This document shows positions 18,446 through 27,796 of a stretch of DNA of 64,000 nt, piece by piece. The stretch is from Streptomyces dangxiongensis (GTDB lineage: Bacteria > Actinomycetota > Actinomycetes > Streptomycetales > Streptomycetaceae), in NCBI RefSeq assembly GCF_003675325.1, contig NZ_CP033073.1, positions 5,890,001 to 5,954,000 on the forward strand, written 5' to 3'. Positions within the stretch are counted from its first letter, which is position 1; each line of letters opens with the position of its first letter. The notes under the pieces were generated by a model. It was given only the letters and a program-made list of their open reading frames with translations, searched no databases and was not told the origin of the DNA. The translations under genes and the position numbers were made by a program.

Positions 18446-21172
18446 GTGGCAGAAACAGCATCGAAGCAGACCGACAAGATCCCCGGCGGCACGCGTCCCC
18501 GCCTGATGCTCATGGACGGGCACTCGCTGGCCTACCGCGCGTTCTTCGCGCTGCCCGCGGAGAACTTCACGACCGCGACCGGCCAGCCGACGAACGCGAT
18601 CTACGGCTTCGCGTCGATGCTGGCGAACACCCTGCGTGACGAGGCGCCCACGCACTTCGCCGTGGCCTTCGACGTCTCGCGCAGGACCTGGCGCTCCGAG
18701 CGGTTCATCGAGTACAAGGCGAACCGCTCCAAGACCCCGGACGAGTTCAAGGGGCAGGTGGAGCTGATCGGCGAGCTGCTCGACGCGATGCACGCGCAGC
18801 GCTTCGCCGTCGAGGGCTTCGAGGCGGACGACATCATCGCCACCCTCGCCACCCAGGCCGAGGCCGAGGGCTTCGACGTGCTCATCGTCACCGGCGACCG
18901 CGACTCCTTCCAGTTGGTCACCGAGCACACGACGGTGCTCTACCCCACCAAGGGCGTCTCGGAGCTGACCCGGTTCACCCCGGAGAAGGTTCTCGAGAAG
19001 TACGGCTTGACGCCCGCCCAGTACCCCGACTTCGCCGCCCTGCGCGGCGACCCGTCCGACAACCTCCCCGGCATCCCCGGCGTCGGCGAGAAGACGGCCG
19101 CCAAGTGGATCAACCAGTTCGGCTCGTTCGCGGAGCTGGTCGAGCGGGCCGACGAGGTCAAGGGCAAGGCCGGCCAGAACCTTCGCGACCATCTGGAGTC
19201 GGTCAAGCTCAACCGCGTCCTCACCGAGCTGGAGCGCCAGGTCGAGCTGCCCAGGGCGGTCACCGAGCTGGAGCGTGCCCCGTACGACCGCAAGGCCGTC
19301 GCGATGGTCCTGGACACCCTGGAGATCCGCAACCCCTCGCTGCGCGAGCGCCTCTTCGCCGTCGACCCCGGCACGGAGGAGGCCGAGGCCACCCCGGTCG
19401 CCGCCGACGGCGTCGAGATCGACGGCAGCGTCCTTCACACCGGCGAGCTGGCCCCCTGGCTCGCCGAGCACGGCACCGGCACCCTGGGCGTCGCCACCGT
19501 CGACACCTGGGCGCTGGGCGCCGGCTCGGTCGCCGAGGTCGCCCTCGCCGCGGCCGGGGGAGCGGCGGTCTGGTTCGACCCGTCCGAGCTGGACGAGGCC
19601 GACGAGAACGCGTTCGCGGCCTGGCTGGCCGACGCCGGCCGCCCCAAGGTGTTCCACAACGTCAAGGGCGCGATGCGCGTCCTCGCCGAGCACGGCTGGA
19701 CCGTCGAGGGCGTCCACATGGACACCGCGCTCGCCGCGTACCTGGTCAAGCCGGGCCGCCGCTCCTTCGACCTGGACGCGCTGTCCATGGAGTACCTCCA
19801 CCGAGAGCTGGCCCCCGCCGCCGCGGCCGACGGCCAGCTTGCCTTCGGCGCGGACGACGGGGCCGAGGCCGAGGCCCTGATGATCAAGGCCCGCGCGGTC
19901 CTCGACCTGGGCGAGGCCTTCGAGGGCCGCCTGGCGGAGGTGGGCGCCGCGGACCTGCTCCGCGACATGGAGCTGCCCACGTCCGCGCTGCTCGCCCGCA
20001 TGGAGCGGCACGGCATCGCGGCGGACCGTGCGCACCTCGAGGCGATGGAGCAGATGTTCGCCGGCGCGGTGCAGCAGGCCGTGAAGGAGGCGCACGCGGC
20101 GGCCGGCCACGAGTTCAACCTGGGCTCGCCCAAGCAGCTCCAGGAGGTCCTCTTCGGCGAGCTGGCCCTGCCGAGGACGAAGAAGACCAAGACCGGCTAC
20201 ACCACCGACGCCGACGCCCTGGCCTGGCTCGCCAACCAGACCGACAACGAACTGCCGGTGATCATGCTCCGGCACCGGGAGCAGGCCAAGCTCCGCGTCA
20301 CCGTCGAGGGCCTGATCAAGACCACCGCGAGCGACGGCCGCATCCACACCACCTTCAACCAGACGGTGGCCGCGACCGGCCGGCTCTCCTCCACGGACCC
20401 GAACCTCCAGAACATCCCGGTCCGCACCGACGAGGGCCGGGCGATCCGCCGGGGCTTCGTGGTCGGCGCGGGCTTCGAGTCCCTGATGACCGCTGACTAC
20501 AGCCAGATCGAGCTGCGGGTGATGGCCCACCTCTCCGAGGACGCGGGCCTCATCGAGGCGTTCACCTCCGGTGAGGACCTGCACACCACGGCCGCCTCCC
20601 AGGTGTTCGGCGTCGAGCGGGACGCGGTCGACGCGGAGATGCGGCGCAAGATCAAGGCCATGTCGTACGGCCTGGCCTACGGCCTGTCGGCGTTCGGCCT
20701 GTCCCAGCAGCTCAACATCGAGGCGGCCGAGGCCCGGGCCCTGATGGACGCCTACTTCGAGCGCTTCGGCGGGGTCCGGGACTATCTGCGCCGGGCGGTC
20801 GACGAGGCCCGGGCGACGGGCTACACGGCCACCCTCTTCGGACGCCGCCGCTACCTCCCCGACCTCAACAGCGACAACCGCCAGCGCCGCGAGGCGGCCG
20901 AGCGCATGGCCCTCAACGCGCCCATCCAGGGCACCGCGGCGGACATCGTCAAGTTCGCCATGCTCAAGGTGGACAACGCCCTGCGGGAAGCCGGTCTCAC
21001 CTCCCGCATGCTCCTCCAGGTCCACGACGAGATCGTGCTGGAGATCGCCCCCGGCGAACGGGCGGCCGCGGAGGAGATCGTCCGCCGCGAGATGGCGAAC
21101 GCCGTCCACCTGAGAGCGCCGCTGGACGTCTCCGTGGGTGTGGGCCCGGACTGGGAATCGGCAGCCCACTAG
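18446..21172 (+). CDS. polA: DNA polymerase I
   Basis: The 908-residue product has the 5'-3' exonuclease domain (about 1-300, with DGHSLAYRAFFALP and GDRDSFQL), a middle 3'-5' exonuclease-like domain (about 320-510) and a family A polymerase domain (about 530-908). Polymerase motif A is TADYSQIELRVMAHLSED, motif B RRKIKAMSYGLAYGLS and motif C VHDEIVLEI. The middle domain lacks a clear DxE exonuclease I motif, as is usual in actinobacterial PolA. It fills gaps in excision repair and removes Okazaki primers. Start: GTG at 18446, giving VAETASKQTDK; no Shine-Dalgarno, and the damage-type promoter ends 7 nt before it. Confidence 0.97.
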   Translation: MAETASKQTDKIPGGTRPRLMLMDGHSLAYRAFFALPAENFTTATGQPTNAIYGFASMLANTLRDEAPTHFAVAFDVSRRTWRSERFIEYKANRSKTPDEFKGQVELIGELLDAMHAQRFAVEGFEADDIIATLATQAEAEGFDVLIVTGDRDSFQLVTEHTTVLYPTKGVSELTRFTPEKVLEKYGLTPAQYPDFAALRGDPSDNLPGIPGVGEKTAAKWINQFGSFAELVERADEVKGKAGQNLRDHLESVKLNRVLTELERQVELPRAVTELERAPYDRKAVAMVLDTLEIRNPSLRERLFAVDPGTEEAEATPVAADGVEIDGSVLHTGELAPWLAEHGTGTLGVATVDTWALGAGSVAEVALAAAGGAAVWFDPSELDEADENAFAAWLADAGRPKVFHNVKGAMRVLAEHGWTVEGVHMDTALAAYLVKPGRRSFDLDALSMEYLHRELAPAAAADGQLAFGADDGAEAEALMIKARAVLDLGEAFEGRLAEVGAADLLRDMELPTSALLARMERHGIAADRAHLEAMEQMFAGAVQQAVKEAHAAAGHEFNLGSPKQLQEVLFGELALPRTKKTKTGYTTDADALAWLANQTDNELPVIMLRHREQAKLRVTVEGLIKTTASDGRIHTTFNQTVAATGRLSSTDPNLQNIPVRTDEGRAIRRGFVVGAGFESLMTADYSQIELRVMAHLSEDAGLIEAFTSGEDLHTTAASQVFGVERDAVDAEMRRKIKAMSYGLAYGLSAFGLSQQLNIEAAEARALMDAYFERFGGVRDYLRRAVDEARATGYTATLFGRRRYLPDLNSDNRQRREAAERMALNAPIQGTAADIVKFAMLKVDNALREAGLTSRMLLQVHDEIVLEIAPGERAAAEEIVRREMANAVHLRAPLDVSVGVGPDWESAAH

Positions 21173-21728
21173 CCCACGCCCCCGGCCCGGAGGGGGCGTC
21201 ACGGCCGCCCGGCCACGACGCCCCCTCCCCGGCCGGGGCCACCCGCCCCCCTCGCAGGCCCCTCCCACCGACCGGCGACGCACCACACCGGCGGGTCGGG
21301 GGCGCCCCCCTCACACGCCCCTCCCACCGATCGGCGGTCCACCACGCAGCCGGCTTGCGTCGGCTCCGCCCTCACCGCATGCGATATCGCGCCGCCTGGC
21401 CCCACCCGGTGCCAGGAGGTGTTTCTCCGCCGCGACGACGAGGTACCACCGCGGCGCATCCCGGCGGCGCCGAGCCCACCGCGCACCGCGCCACTCGCGT
21501 CCCCCGCAAGCCCCTCCCGTCCCATCGGCGCGCCCCGCCGCCGCGCCGGTCGGCCACCCCGGCCGGCCGATTCCCTCGGCGTCGGAGTCCGGTGCCGCCC
21601 GGTACCCCCCCCACCTGCGCAACGCGCCGGATGCCGCGCGGCGGACAGGACGGTTTCCCGCAGGGGCCGTCACTCTCGTGGCCCCCGTCAGAACGCCCAC
21701 CACCCCCCGCAGCCGCAACACTGCGGGC
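21173..21728. other. Intergenic region with direct repeats, no supported gene
   Basis: This 556-nt gap is very C-rich on the plus strand. Two copies of a 42-nt sequence (21245-21286 and 21304-21345, period 59, about six differences) share GCCCCTCCCACCGA and a CCACCAC end. A partial third copy may lie near 21510. Open frames here have no start signals or recognisable protein. Confidence 0.5.
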
Positions 21729-22130
21729 ATGGGTATACGCATGCTTCACCGCCGGACGCCCGAGGCAGTGCCCCGGGCCTGGGCGGACACCTTCTCGGCG
21801 CAGGCCATGCCCCCCACGCGGGTCCCGGCTCTCGCGGCCGACGCAAGCACCGCCCGCAACCCGGCCGACCTGGCCGTCACCGTCCGCAGGGTCACCAGGG
21901 ACCTCCGGCGCCGGCTCGCCGGCCGTACGGCCCGCATCCCCGACCGGCGCCAGTGGGCCGGCCTGGCCCGCGCCTGCCTCGCCCTCGCGCTCACGCAGCC
22001 CCCGAGGGCACGTCCCCGGTACACCCTCACCGTCTTCGTGGCGTCCTTCACCGAGCGACCGGCCGCTCCCGGCCCGCACCGGTCGCCCCACCAGGGGCCC
22101 CGAAATCCACGGCCGGACGCCGGACCCTGA
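21729..22130 (+). CDS. Small Arg-rich Streptomyces hypothetical protein
   Basis: The frame gives 133 residues beginning MGIRMLHRRTPEAVPRAW. The protein is basic, with an Arg-rich helix (VRRVTRDLRRRLAGR) and a hydrophobic patch (LARACLALALT). I recall similar short Arg-rich proteins with a 'MLxRR...AADASTARxPA' N-terminus in other streptomycetes near polA, but cannot confirm it. AACACT lies 6 nt before the ATG, so it could be leaderless; there is no Shine-Dalgarno. Its 3' end overlaps the end of the convergent DUF4184 gene by 83 nt, which lowers confidence in the last residues of one of the two. Confidence 0.5.
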   Translation: MGIRMLHRRTPEAVPRAWADTFSAQAMPPTRVPALAADASTARNPADLAVTVRRVTRDLRRRLAGRTARIPDRRQWAGLARACLALALTQPPRARPRYTLTVFVASFTERPAAPGPHRSPHQGPRNPRPDAGP

Positions 22131-22908
22131 CCCCGACGGCGTACAGCAGCAGCCCCGGCACCACCCCGGCGCCCACCCCGAAGCACAGGGTGGGCACCAG
22201 CTCCCACGGCCGCACCACCGCCCCCCGGTGCTCCCACCACCCCGCCGCCCGCTGCACCGCTCCGGCCAGCGCGCAGCCGCCGATCACCGCGAGCGCCCAC
22301 CACCGGTCCCGTACGGACAGCACGGGCACCCCCGGCGGCGTCCCGCCCGGCGCCCGCCGCAGCGCACGGACCACGAACAGGGCGATCGCCACGGCACCCG
22401 CCACGGACGACCCGTACTGAAGCCACGTGAACAACGGCATGCCCGCCGGACGGTCCCGCCCGATGGCCGGGATCAGCCGCGTCCCCCACCGGTCGTGATG
22501 CGTGAACGCGTCCCACATCACATGGGTGAGCGCGCCGAGCACCGCGGAGCCGTACCACCGGCCCGTCGCGCGGGCGCCCACGCGCGCGCGTGGCGCACCG
22601 AGGCGCAGCAGGGCGGCCGGCGCTCCTTGCCGGGCCGTCGGCAGCAGCGCGAGCAACGGTCCCCGGACCAGCAGCCACAGCCCCGTGAGCGCCCAGGCGA
22701 TGAGGACGTCGACGGTGACGACACCCGTGAAAGCGTGTGTGACCGTGCCGGACTCCATGCCGCCCGGCAGGATCCCGGCCGCGTAGTAGGGCACGTCGGG
22801 TGCGAAGGAACCGGTGACGAGCACCGCGGGCACCAGCCGGCCGCGGCCGCTCCCGTCCCGGCGGATCGCGGGCAGCACGGCTGCCGCATGGCTGAGTGTG
22901 AACGGCAA
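22048..22908 (-). CDS. DUF4184 family membrane protein
   Basis: The 286-residue product begins with the DUF4184 hallmark 'LPFTLSHAAAVLP' and continues 'RGRLVPAVLVTGSFAPDVPYY' and 'THVMWDAFTHHDRWGTRLIP'. These His/Asp-containing motifs lie between about six membrane spans, resembling membrane-bound metal-dependent hydrolases of the YdjM type. Function is unknown. Start chosen: TTG at 22908, preceded by AGGGGG with 6 nt spacing and placing the hallmark at the N-terminus; ATG at 22986 is the alternative and would add a charged, non-hydrophobic stretch. It is divergent from the lytic transglycosylase gene. Confidence 0.8.
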   Translation of the reverse strand: MPFTLSHAAAVLPAIRRDGSGRGRLVPAVLVTGSFAPDVPYYAAGILPGGMESGTVTHAFTGVVTVDVLIAWALTGLWLLVRGPLLALLPTARQGAPAALLRLGAPRARVGARATGRWYGSAVLGALTHVMWDAFTHHDRWGTRLIPAIGRDRPAGMPLFTWLQYGSSVAGAVAIALFVVRALRRAPGGTPPGVPVLSVRDRWWALAVIGGCALAGAVQRAAGWWEHRGAVVRPWELVPTLCFGVGAGVVPGLLLYAVGVRVRRPAVDFGAPGGATGAGRERPVAR

Positions 22909-23227
22909 CGGAAACCCCCTGGAGCGGTCACCGGACCGGGGCTCGGCGCCGGTGATCGGGTCCGCCCCAGTATGCGGGACCGTCATGCGGGCACGTTCCC
23001 GCCGGCGAACGCCGGCCGGCCACCGGAATCGGGTCCGAACGGGTGCCCGCTCACAGCAAGTTGTCGTAGGGTCACCTGCGTCACCGTGCCTCACGCGCGG
23101 TCGAACGCATATCGCACACATGGAAATGCGGAACAGGGGCAACCACAGCACCGGGTCAACCGTCACACCAGAGCGAGGCAGTCGGGCGGAGACGGACGCA
23201 CGGGCGTCCACGGGAGGGGTTCACTTC
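22909..23227 (+). other. Divergent intergenic region / leader of lytic transglycosylase gene
   Basis: The 319-nt gap must contain promoters for both flanking genes. The plus-strand part (about 23040-23227) is less GC-rich and has self-complementary blocks, as expected for a structured 5' leader of a cell-wall hydrolase gene. I could not match it to the c-di-AMP riboswitch consensus. GGGAGGGG at 23211-23218 is the Shine-Dalgarno. Confidence 0.35.
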
Positions 23228-25045
23228 ATGGCGGCGCATTTCGGCAGGCGACTGCGCAAGGGAGCGGCGAGCACCGCCGTGGCTGCGGCGGCGGTCGCGG
23301 CTCTTTCCGCGTCCCAGGCTCCGGGAGCGGCCGGCGAGGAGCACGGCAGACAGACGGCGGCCGGTGCCGCCGCGCCCGCGCCGGACACCGACGGCAACGC
23401 CACCGGCAACTCGCCGTACTACACGGACCTGCCCCCGCTGAAGAGCCCCAGCCCGAGTCCCTCGTCGAGCGCTGGCCCGTCCACCCCCGTCAGCAGGGCC
23501 GAGGGCGGCATCCCGGCGACGGTCCTGGACGCGTACAAGAAAGCGGAGGCCGACCTGCGCGCCTCCAAGCCCGGTTGCAACCTGCCCTGGCAACTCCTCG
23601 CCGCCATCGGCAACGTGGAGTCGGGGCAGGCCCGCGGCGGCCAGGTCGACGCCGGCGGCACCACACTGCGCCGGATACTGGGCCCGCAGTTGGACGGCAA
23701 CGGCTTCGCGCTCATCGCGGACACCGACGACGGCGCGTACGACGGCAACAGCGCGTACGACCAGGCCATCGGCCCCATGCAGTTCATCCCGTCCACCTGG
23801 GCCTGGGCCGGCCGCGACGGCAACGGCGACGGCAAGAAGGACCCCAACAACGTCTACGACGCAGCGCTCGCCGCGGGCCACTACCTGTGCCGCAACGGCT
23901 GGGACCTGTCCCAAGAGGCCGAGCTGCACCGGGCGATCCTCAGCTACAACAACTCGCAGGACTACCTCGACCTGGTCCTGAACTGGATGGAGTACTACCG
24001 CAAGGGCACCCACTCCATCCCCGACGGCACCGGCGGGGTGCCCGAGCACCGCAGCGACACCGGCTCCGGCCTCCCCGTCTCCCCGCTGCCCACACACCCG
24101 TCGACGACCGAGCCCGCCCCGAAGCCCCACAAGCCCGGCAAGCCCGATAGGCCCGGCAAGGACGACGGCAAGGGCGACCACGGCAACGGCGGAGGTGACA
24201 ACGGCGGGAACGGCAACGGCAACGGCGGGCACGAGACCCCCGACCCGAAGCCGCCGACGCCCCCCGTCCCGCCGACGCCCCCGCCGTCCAACACCGACCT
24301 GGTGGACCACCTGGAGGACGCGGGCACGGGGAGGCTCACCGCGATGGCCGGCGACGCCTTCACCGACCGGATCAGCGCCCGCGCCGAGACCAAGGTCGGC
24401 AAGTCGGTCGCCAAGGTCAGGCTCCGGTTCACCATCACCGGCGGCACCGACGCCACCTTCACCGGCGGCGAGACCGTGGCGACGGTCGCCACCGACGCCA
24501 AGGGCGTCGCGCTCGCCCCGGCGCTCCGGGCCGGCGAGAAGACCGGTGACTTCAAGGTCACCGTGTCCGTCGTGGGCCGCCCGGTCAAGGGCGTCGACTA
24601 CACCGCCACGGTCACCGCGCGCGCCGCCGACGCCCTGGCCCGCATCGGCGACACCCCGCTGACCTGCGCCCCGAGCGGTGAGTTCGCCGACCGGGTCCAG
24701 GTGAAGGCGACGTACCTGGGCACCGTCGCGGACAAGGTCGCGGCCACCGCCACCCTGGTCAGGTCCGCGACCGACGCCACCGAGAACGACAAGGGCCCCT
24801 ACTTCAAGGACGCCGACGGCAAGCCCGTACGCACCCTCACCACCCTGGAGACGGACGACAAGGGCCTGCTCACCCTGCCGAAGCTGTACGCGGACGACAC
24901 CACCGGCACCTTCCTGCTCCGCATCACCACCACCGGCGGCGCGACCCTCACCCTCGAACTGAAGGTCGCCCCCGCCGGGTCCCCGACCACTCCGACCACT
25001 CCGTCCCCGAACGCCCCGTCCCCGACGGGATCCGCCGCCTCCTGA
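23228..25045 (+). CDS. Secreted lytic transglycosylase with Ig-like C-terminus
   Basis: The 605-residue product starts with an Arg/Lys-rich signal peptide (cleavage near residue 35). A transglycosylase domain (about 95-260) has catalytic Glu131 in AAIGNVESGQ and the MltB-type GPMQFIPSTWAWAGRDGNGDG. It should cleave peptidoglycan glycan strands. A low-complexity Lys/Pro/Gly/Asn linker (about 270-355) may span the wall. The C-terminal 245 residues look like two beta-sandwich repeats, each with a 'TG.F...V...G' ending, similar to bacterial Ig-like modules. Start: ATG after GGGAGGGG. A strong hairpin follows the stop. Confidence 0.88.
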   Translation: MAAHFGRRLRKGAASTAVAAAAVAALSASQAPGAAGEEHGRQTAAGAAAPAPDTDGNATGNSPYYTDLPPLKSPSPSPSSSAGPSTPVSRAEGGIPATVLDAYKKAEADLRASKPGCNLPWQLLAAIGNVESGQARGGQVDAGGTTLRRILGPQLDGNGFALIADTDDGAYDGNSAYDQAIGPMQFIPSTWAWAGRDGNGDGKKDPNNVYDAALAAGHYLCRNGWDLSQEAELHRAILSYNNSQDYLDLVLNWMEYYRKGTHSIPDGTGGVPEHRSDTGSGLPVSPLPTHPSTTEPAPKPHKPGKPDRPGKDDGKGDHGNGGGDNGGNGNGNGGHETPDPKPPTPPVPPTPPPSNTDLVDHLEDAGTGRLTAMAGDAFTDRISARAETKVGKSVAKVRLRFTITGGTDATFTGGETVATVATDAKGVALAPALRAGEKTGDFKVTVSVVGRPVKGVDYTATVTARAADALARIGDTPLTCAPSGEFADRVQVKATYLGTVADKVAATATLVRSATDATENDKGPYFKDADGKPVRTLTTLETDDKGLLTLPKLYADDTTGTFLLRITTTGGATLTLELKVAPAGSPTTPTTPSPNAPSPTGSAAS

Positions 25046-25063
25046 GCCCGCACACGACCGAAA

Positions 25064-25098
25064 GGGCGCCCTCCCCGCTCCGGCGGGACAGGGCGCCC
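25064..25098. terminator. Long hairpin terminator, convergent genes
   Basis: GGGCGCCCT and AGGGCGCCC form a 9-bp outer stem; inside it CCCGC-TCCG-GCGGG forms a second stem. It lies 19 nt after the transglycosylase stop and upstream of the hrpB end. Confidence 0.75.
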
Positions 25099-25207
25099 GC
25101 CGTCGTCGCCCCACCCGCGCATCGCCGCGCCCATCCGACGCCCCGTCAAAGTCGGTGACGGTGAAGCGAGCAGCCCGTCGAACTCCTCACCCCGCGCTTC
25201 CCCGCGG

Positions 25208-27736
25208 TCAACCCCGGTCCGCCCGCGCCTTCGTGTGCCGGGTCGCCCGTGCCGCCGCCGGGTCCTCGGGCCACGGATGCCGGGGATAGCGCCCGCGCAG
25301 TTCCGCGCGCACGGCCCGGTAGCCGTCCCGCCAGAAGGAGGCGAGGTCGGCCGTGACGGCGGCGGGCCGTCCGGCGGGGGAGAGCAGGTGGACGAGCAAC
25401 GGCACCCCCGCCACGGCCGGCGTCTCCTGGAGCCCGAACATCTCCTGGAGCTTCACCGCGAGCACCGGCCGCTCCGGATCCCCGTAGTCGATCCGGACCC
25501 TGGACCCACTCGGCACGGTGATCCGCTCGGGCGCCAGCTCGTCCAGCCGGGCCGCCTCCCCGCCCGCCCAGGGCAGCAGCCGCGCCAGTGCCTGCCCGGC
25601 GTCGATCCGCCCGAGATCCGCCCGCCGCCGGGCCCGGCCCAGCTCCGGTTCCAGCCACTCGTCCACGCGCGCGTGCAGCGCCTCGTCCGACACGTCCGGC
25701 CACGGCTGTCCGAGGTGGGTGCGCAGGAACGCCAGCCGCTGCCGCAGCAGTTCCGCCCCGGGCGGCCAGCGCAGCAGCCCCAGTCCCTCCTGACGGAGCC
25801 CCTCCAGGAGGGCGGCGCGTACGAGTGCCGGACGCGCGTCCCTCAGGGGCCGTACGGCCAGCTCGACCGCCCCCAGCCGCTCCACGCGCCGGGTCACGAC
25901 GTCCCCGTCGGCCCAGCGCACCTCCTCCCGCTCCTCCAGAAGCGCCCCCGCGGCGGCCAGCGCCACGTCCTCCGGCACGGCGGCCCCCAGCCGCACGCGC
26001 GCGTGCCCCGTCCCGCCGGGCCGGCCGGCGACCGCGACCACGATCCAGGGCGCCCCCCGCAGCGCCGACCCGTCGCCCAGCTCCACCCGCGTCCCGGAGA
26101 CCATGAGATACGACCCGCCGTCGAGCCGGGCGACACGCTCGGGGAAGGCCAGCGACGCCACGATCCCGGCGAGGCGGTCGTCACCCGTGCCGGGTCCGAC
26201 CCGGACGGCACCACCCGGGTCCGCCCTTCCGGCGGGCGGACGGGAGACCTCCGCCGAGACGGCCCGCAGCCGCCGTACCTCCGCGGCCCACCGCCCCGCG
26301 TAGGCGTCACCCCCGTGCCGGGCACGCCGCAGAGCACCCGCGAGATCGTCCCCGTACTCCCTCGGCACCTCCTCGGAGAGCAGGGCGACGACCTCCGCGC
26401 CCCCACCGGCGGTGTCCAGCAGGGCCCGGCCCAGGCGCGGATGCACCCCCAGCCGGCCCAGCCGCACACCCAGCTCCGTGGCCCGCCCGGCGCGGTCCAC
26501 CGCGCCCACGGCAGCCAGCACCTCCCGCGCCGCCGCCATCGCCCCGCCCGGCGGCGGATCCAGCAACGCCAGCCCGGAGGCGTCCGGCACGCCCCAGCAG
26601 GCCGCCTGAAGGGCGAACGCCGTCAGATCGGCCACCTTGATCTCGGGCGCCGGAAACGCCGGCAGCCGGCCGTCCTCGGCCTCCGCCCAGCACCGGTACA
26701 CCGCCCCCGGCGCCTCACGCCCGGCCCGCCCCGCCCGCTGCCGCCCGGCCGCCCGCGACGCCCGTACGGTCGTGAGCCCGCTCAGCCCGCGCGCGTGGTC
26801 CACCCGCGGCTCGCGCGCCAGCCCCGAGTCCACCACCACCCGCACCCCGGGCACCGTCAGCGACGACTCCGCCACGGACGTCGCCAGCACCACCCGGCGT
26901 CGCTCCCCGGGCGCCAGCACCGCGTCCTGCACCGCGGCCGGCGCCCGCCCGTGCACCTGGAGCACGTCCACCGCCCCCAGGTCCCCCAGTTGCCCGGCCA
27001 CGCGCGCGATCTCGCCGACGCCGGGCAGGAAGCACAGCACATCCCCCTCCCGCTCCTCCAGCGCCCGCCGCACCACCGCCGCCACGTGGGCCAGCAGCGC
27101 GGGGTCCACCCGCATCCCGTGCGGCGGCCGTACCGGACGCGCCGGGGGAGACCACACCAGGTCCACGGGATGCGTCACGCCGGTCGCCTCGACCACCGGC
27201 GCCCCGCCGAGCAGCCGCGCCCACCCCCCGGCGTCGGTGGTCGCCGACGCGGCCACCAGCCGCAGGTCCGGCCGCAGCGTCTGCCGCACGTCCCACAGGA
27301 ACGCGGCCACCGTGTCGGCGTCCAGATGCCGCTCATGGCACTCGTCGAGGACGACGGCATCGGTACCGGCCAGCTCCTGGTCGCGCTGGAGCCGCTGCAA
27401 CAGGACACCCGTCGTCACGACCTCCACGCGCGTGTGCCGTCCCACGACCCGCTCGCCGCGCACCGTGAAGCCGATGCTGTCGCCCGGCTTCTCGCCGAGC
27501 AACCAGGCCATGCGCCGGGCAGCCGCCCGGGCCGCGATCCGCCGCGGCTCGGCCACCACCACCCGCCGCGCGGGACCGCCGCCGACCAGCCCCGCGAGCA
27601 CCAGCGGCACCAGGGTCGTCTTCCCCGTGCCGGGCGGCGCCACCAGCACGGCGGCGCCGCCGCCCTCCAGGGCGTCGGTCAGGGCGGGCAGGGCGGAACG
27701 CACGGGCAGCGCGTCGAGGGCGTCGTCACGGATCAC
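25208..27736 (-). CDS. hrpB: ATP-dependent helicase HrpB
   Basis: The 842-residue product is a DEAH-type helicase. Walker A APPGTGKTT is at about 33-41, motif Ia VAEPRRIAARAAA follows, and motif II appears as DECH (VVLDECHERHLD). SAT is in motif III, and motif VI is QRAGRAGREAPGAVYRCW. HA2 and the HrpB C-terminal domain (about 560-835) complete the usual length. Its physiological substrate is not settled in any species. Start: GTG at 27736 (VIRDDALDALPV); the frame extends 15 codons upstream without a ribosome-binding site. It is the downstream neighbour of the methyltransferase gene on the same strand. Confidence 0.93.
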   Translation of the reverse strand: MIRDDALDALPVRSALPALTDALEGGGAAVLVAPPGTGKTTLVPLVLAGLVGGGPARRVVVAEPRRIAARAAARRMAWLLGEKPGDSIGFTVRGERVVGRHTRVEVVTTGVLLQRLQRDQELAGTDAVVLDECHERHLDADTVAAFLWDVRQTLRPDLRLVAASATTDAGGWARLLGGAPVVEATGVTHPVDLVWSPPARPVRPPHGMRVDPALLAHVAAVVRRALEEREGDVLCFLPGVGEIARVAGQLGDLGAVDVLQVHGRAPAAVQDAVLAPGERRRVVLATSVAESSLTVPGVRVVVDSGLAREPRVDHARGLSGLTTVRASRAAGRQRAGRAGREAPGAVYRCWAEAEDGRLPAFPAPEIKVADLTAFALQAACWGVPDASGLALLDPPPGGAMAAAREVLAAVGAVDRAGRATELGVRLGRLGVHPRLGRALLDTAGGGAEVVALLSEEVPREYGDDLAGALRRARHGGDAYAGRWAAEVRRLRAVSAEVSRPPAGRADPGGAVRVGPGTGDDRLAGIVASLAFPERVARLDGGSYLMVSGTRVELGDGSALRGAPWIVVAVAGRPGGTGHARVRLGAAVPEDVALAAAGALLEEREEVRWADGDVVTRRVERLGAVELAVRPLRDARPALVRAALLEGLRQEGLGLLRWPPGAELLRQRLAFLRTHLGQPWPDVSDEALHARVDEWLEPELGRARRRADLGRIDAGQALARLLPWAGGEAARLDELAPERITVPSGSRVRIDYGDPERPVLAVKLQEMFGLQETPAVAGVPLLVHLLSPAGRPAAVTADLASFWRDGYRAVRAELRGRYPRHPWPEDPAAARATRHTKARADRG

Positions 27737-27796
27737 GCCCCCAGTGTCGTACGACGGCGAGAACCGCTCCCACGCGCGCACCCAAGTGGAGGCCGC

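Noticed and set aside
18419..21286. 955-codon frame antisense to polA
   Set aside because: Shadow of the polA reading frame; Gly/Val/Arg/Leu-rich without motifs, and polA is certain.
23040..23227. c-di-AMP (ydaO) riboswitch before the lytic transglycosylase gene
   Set aside because: Such genes often carry one in actinobacteria, but the conserved GAATCC and related blocks are missing. A covariance search would decide.
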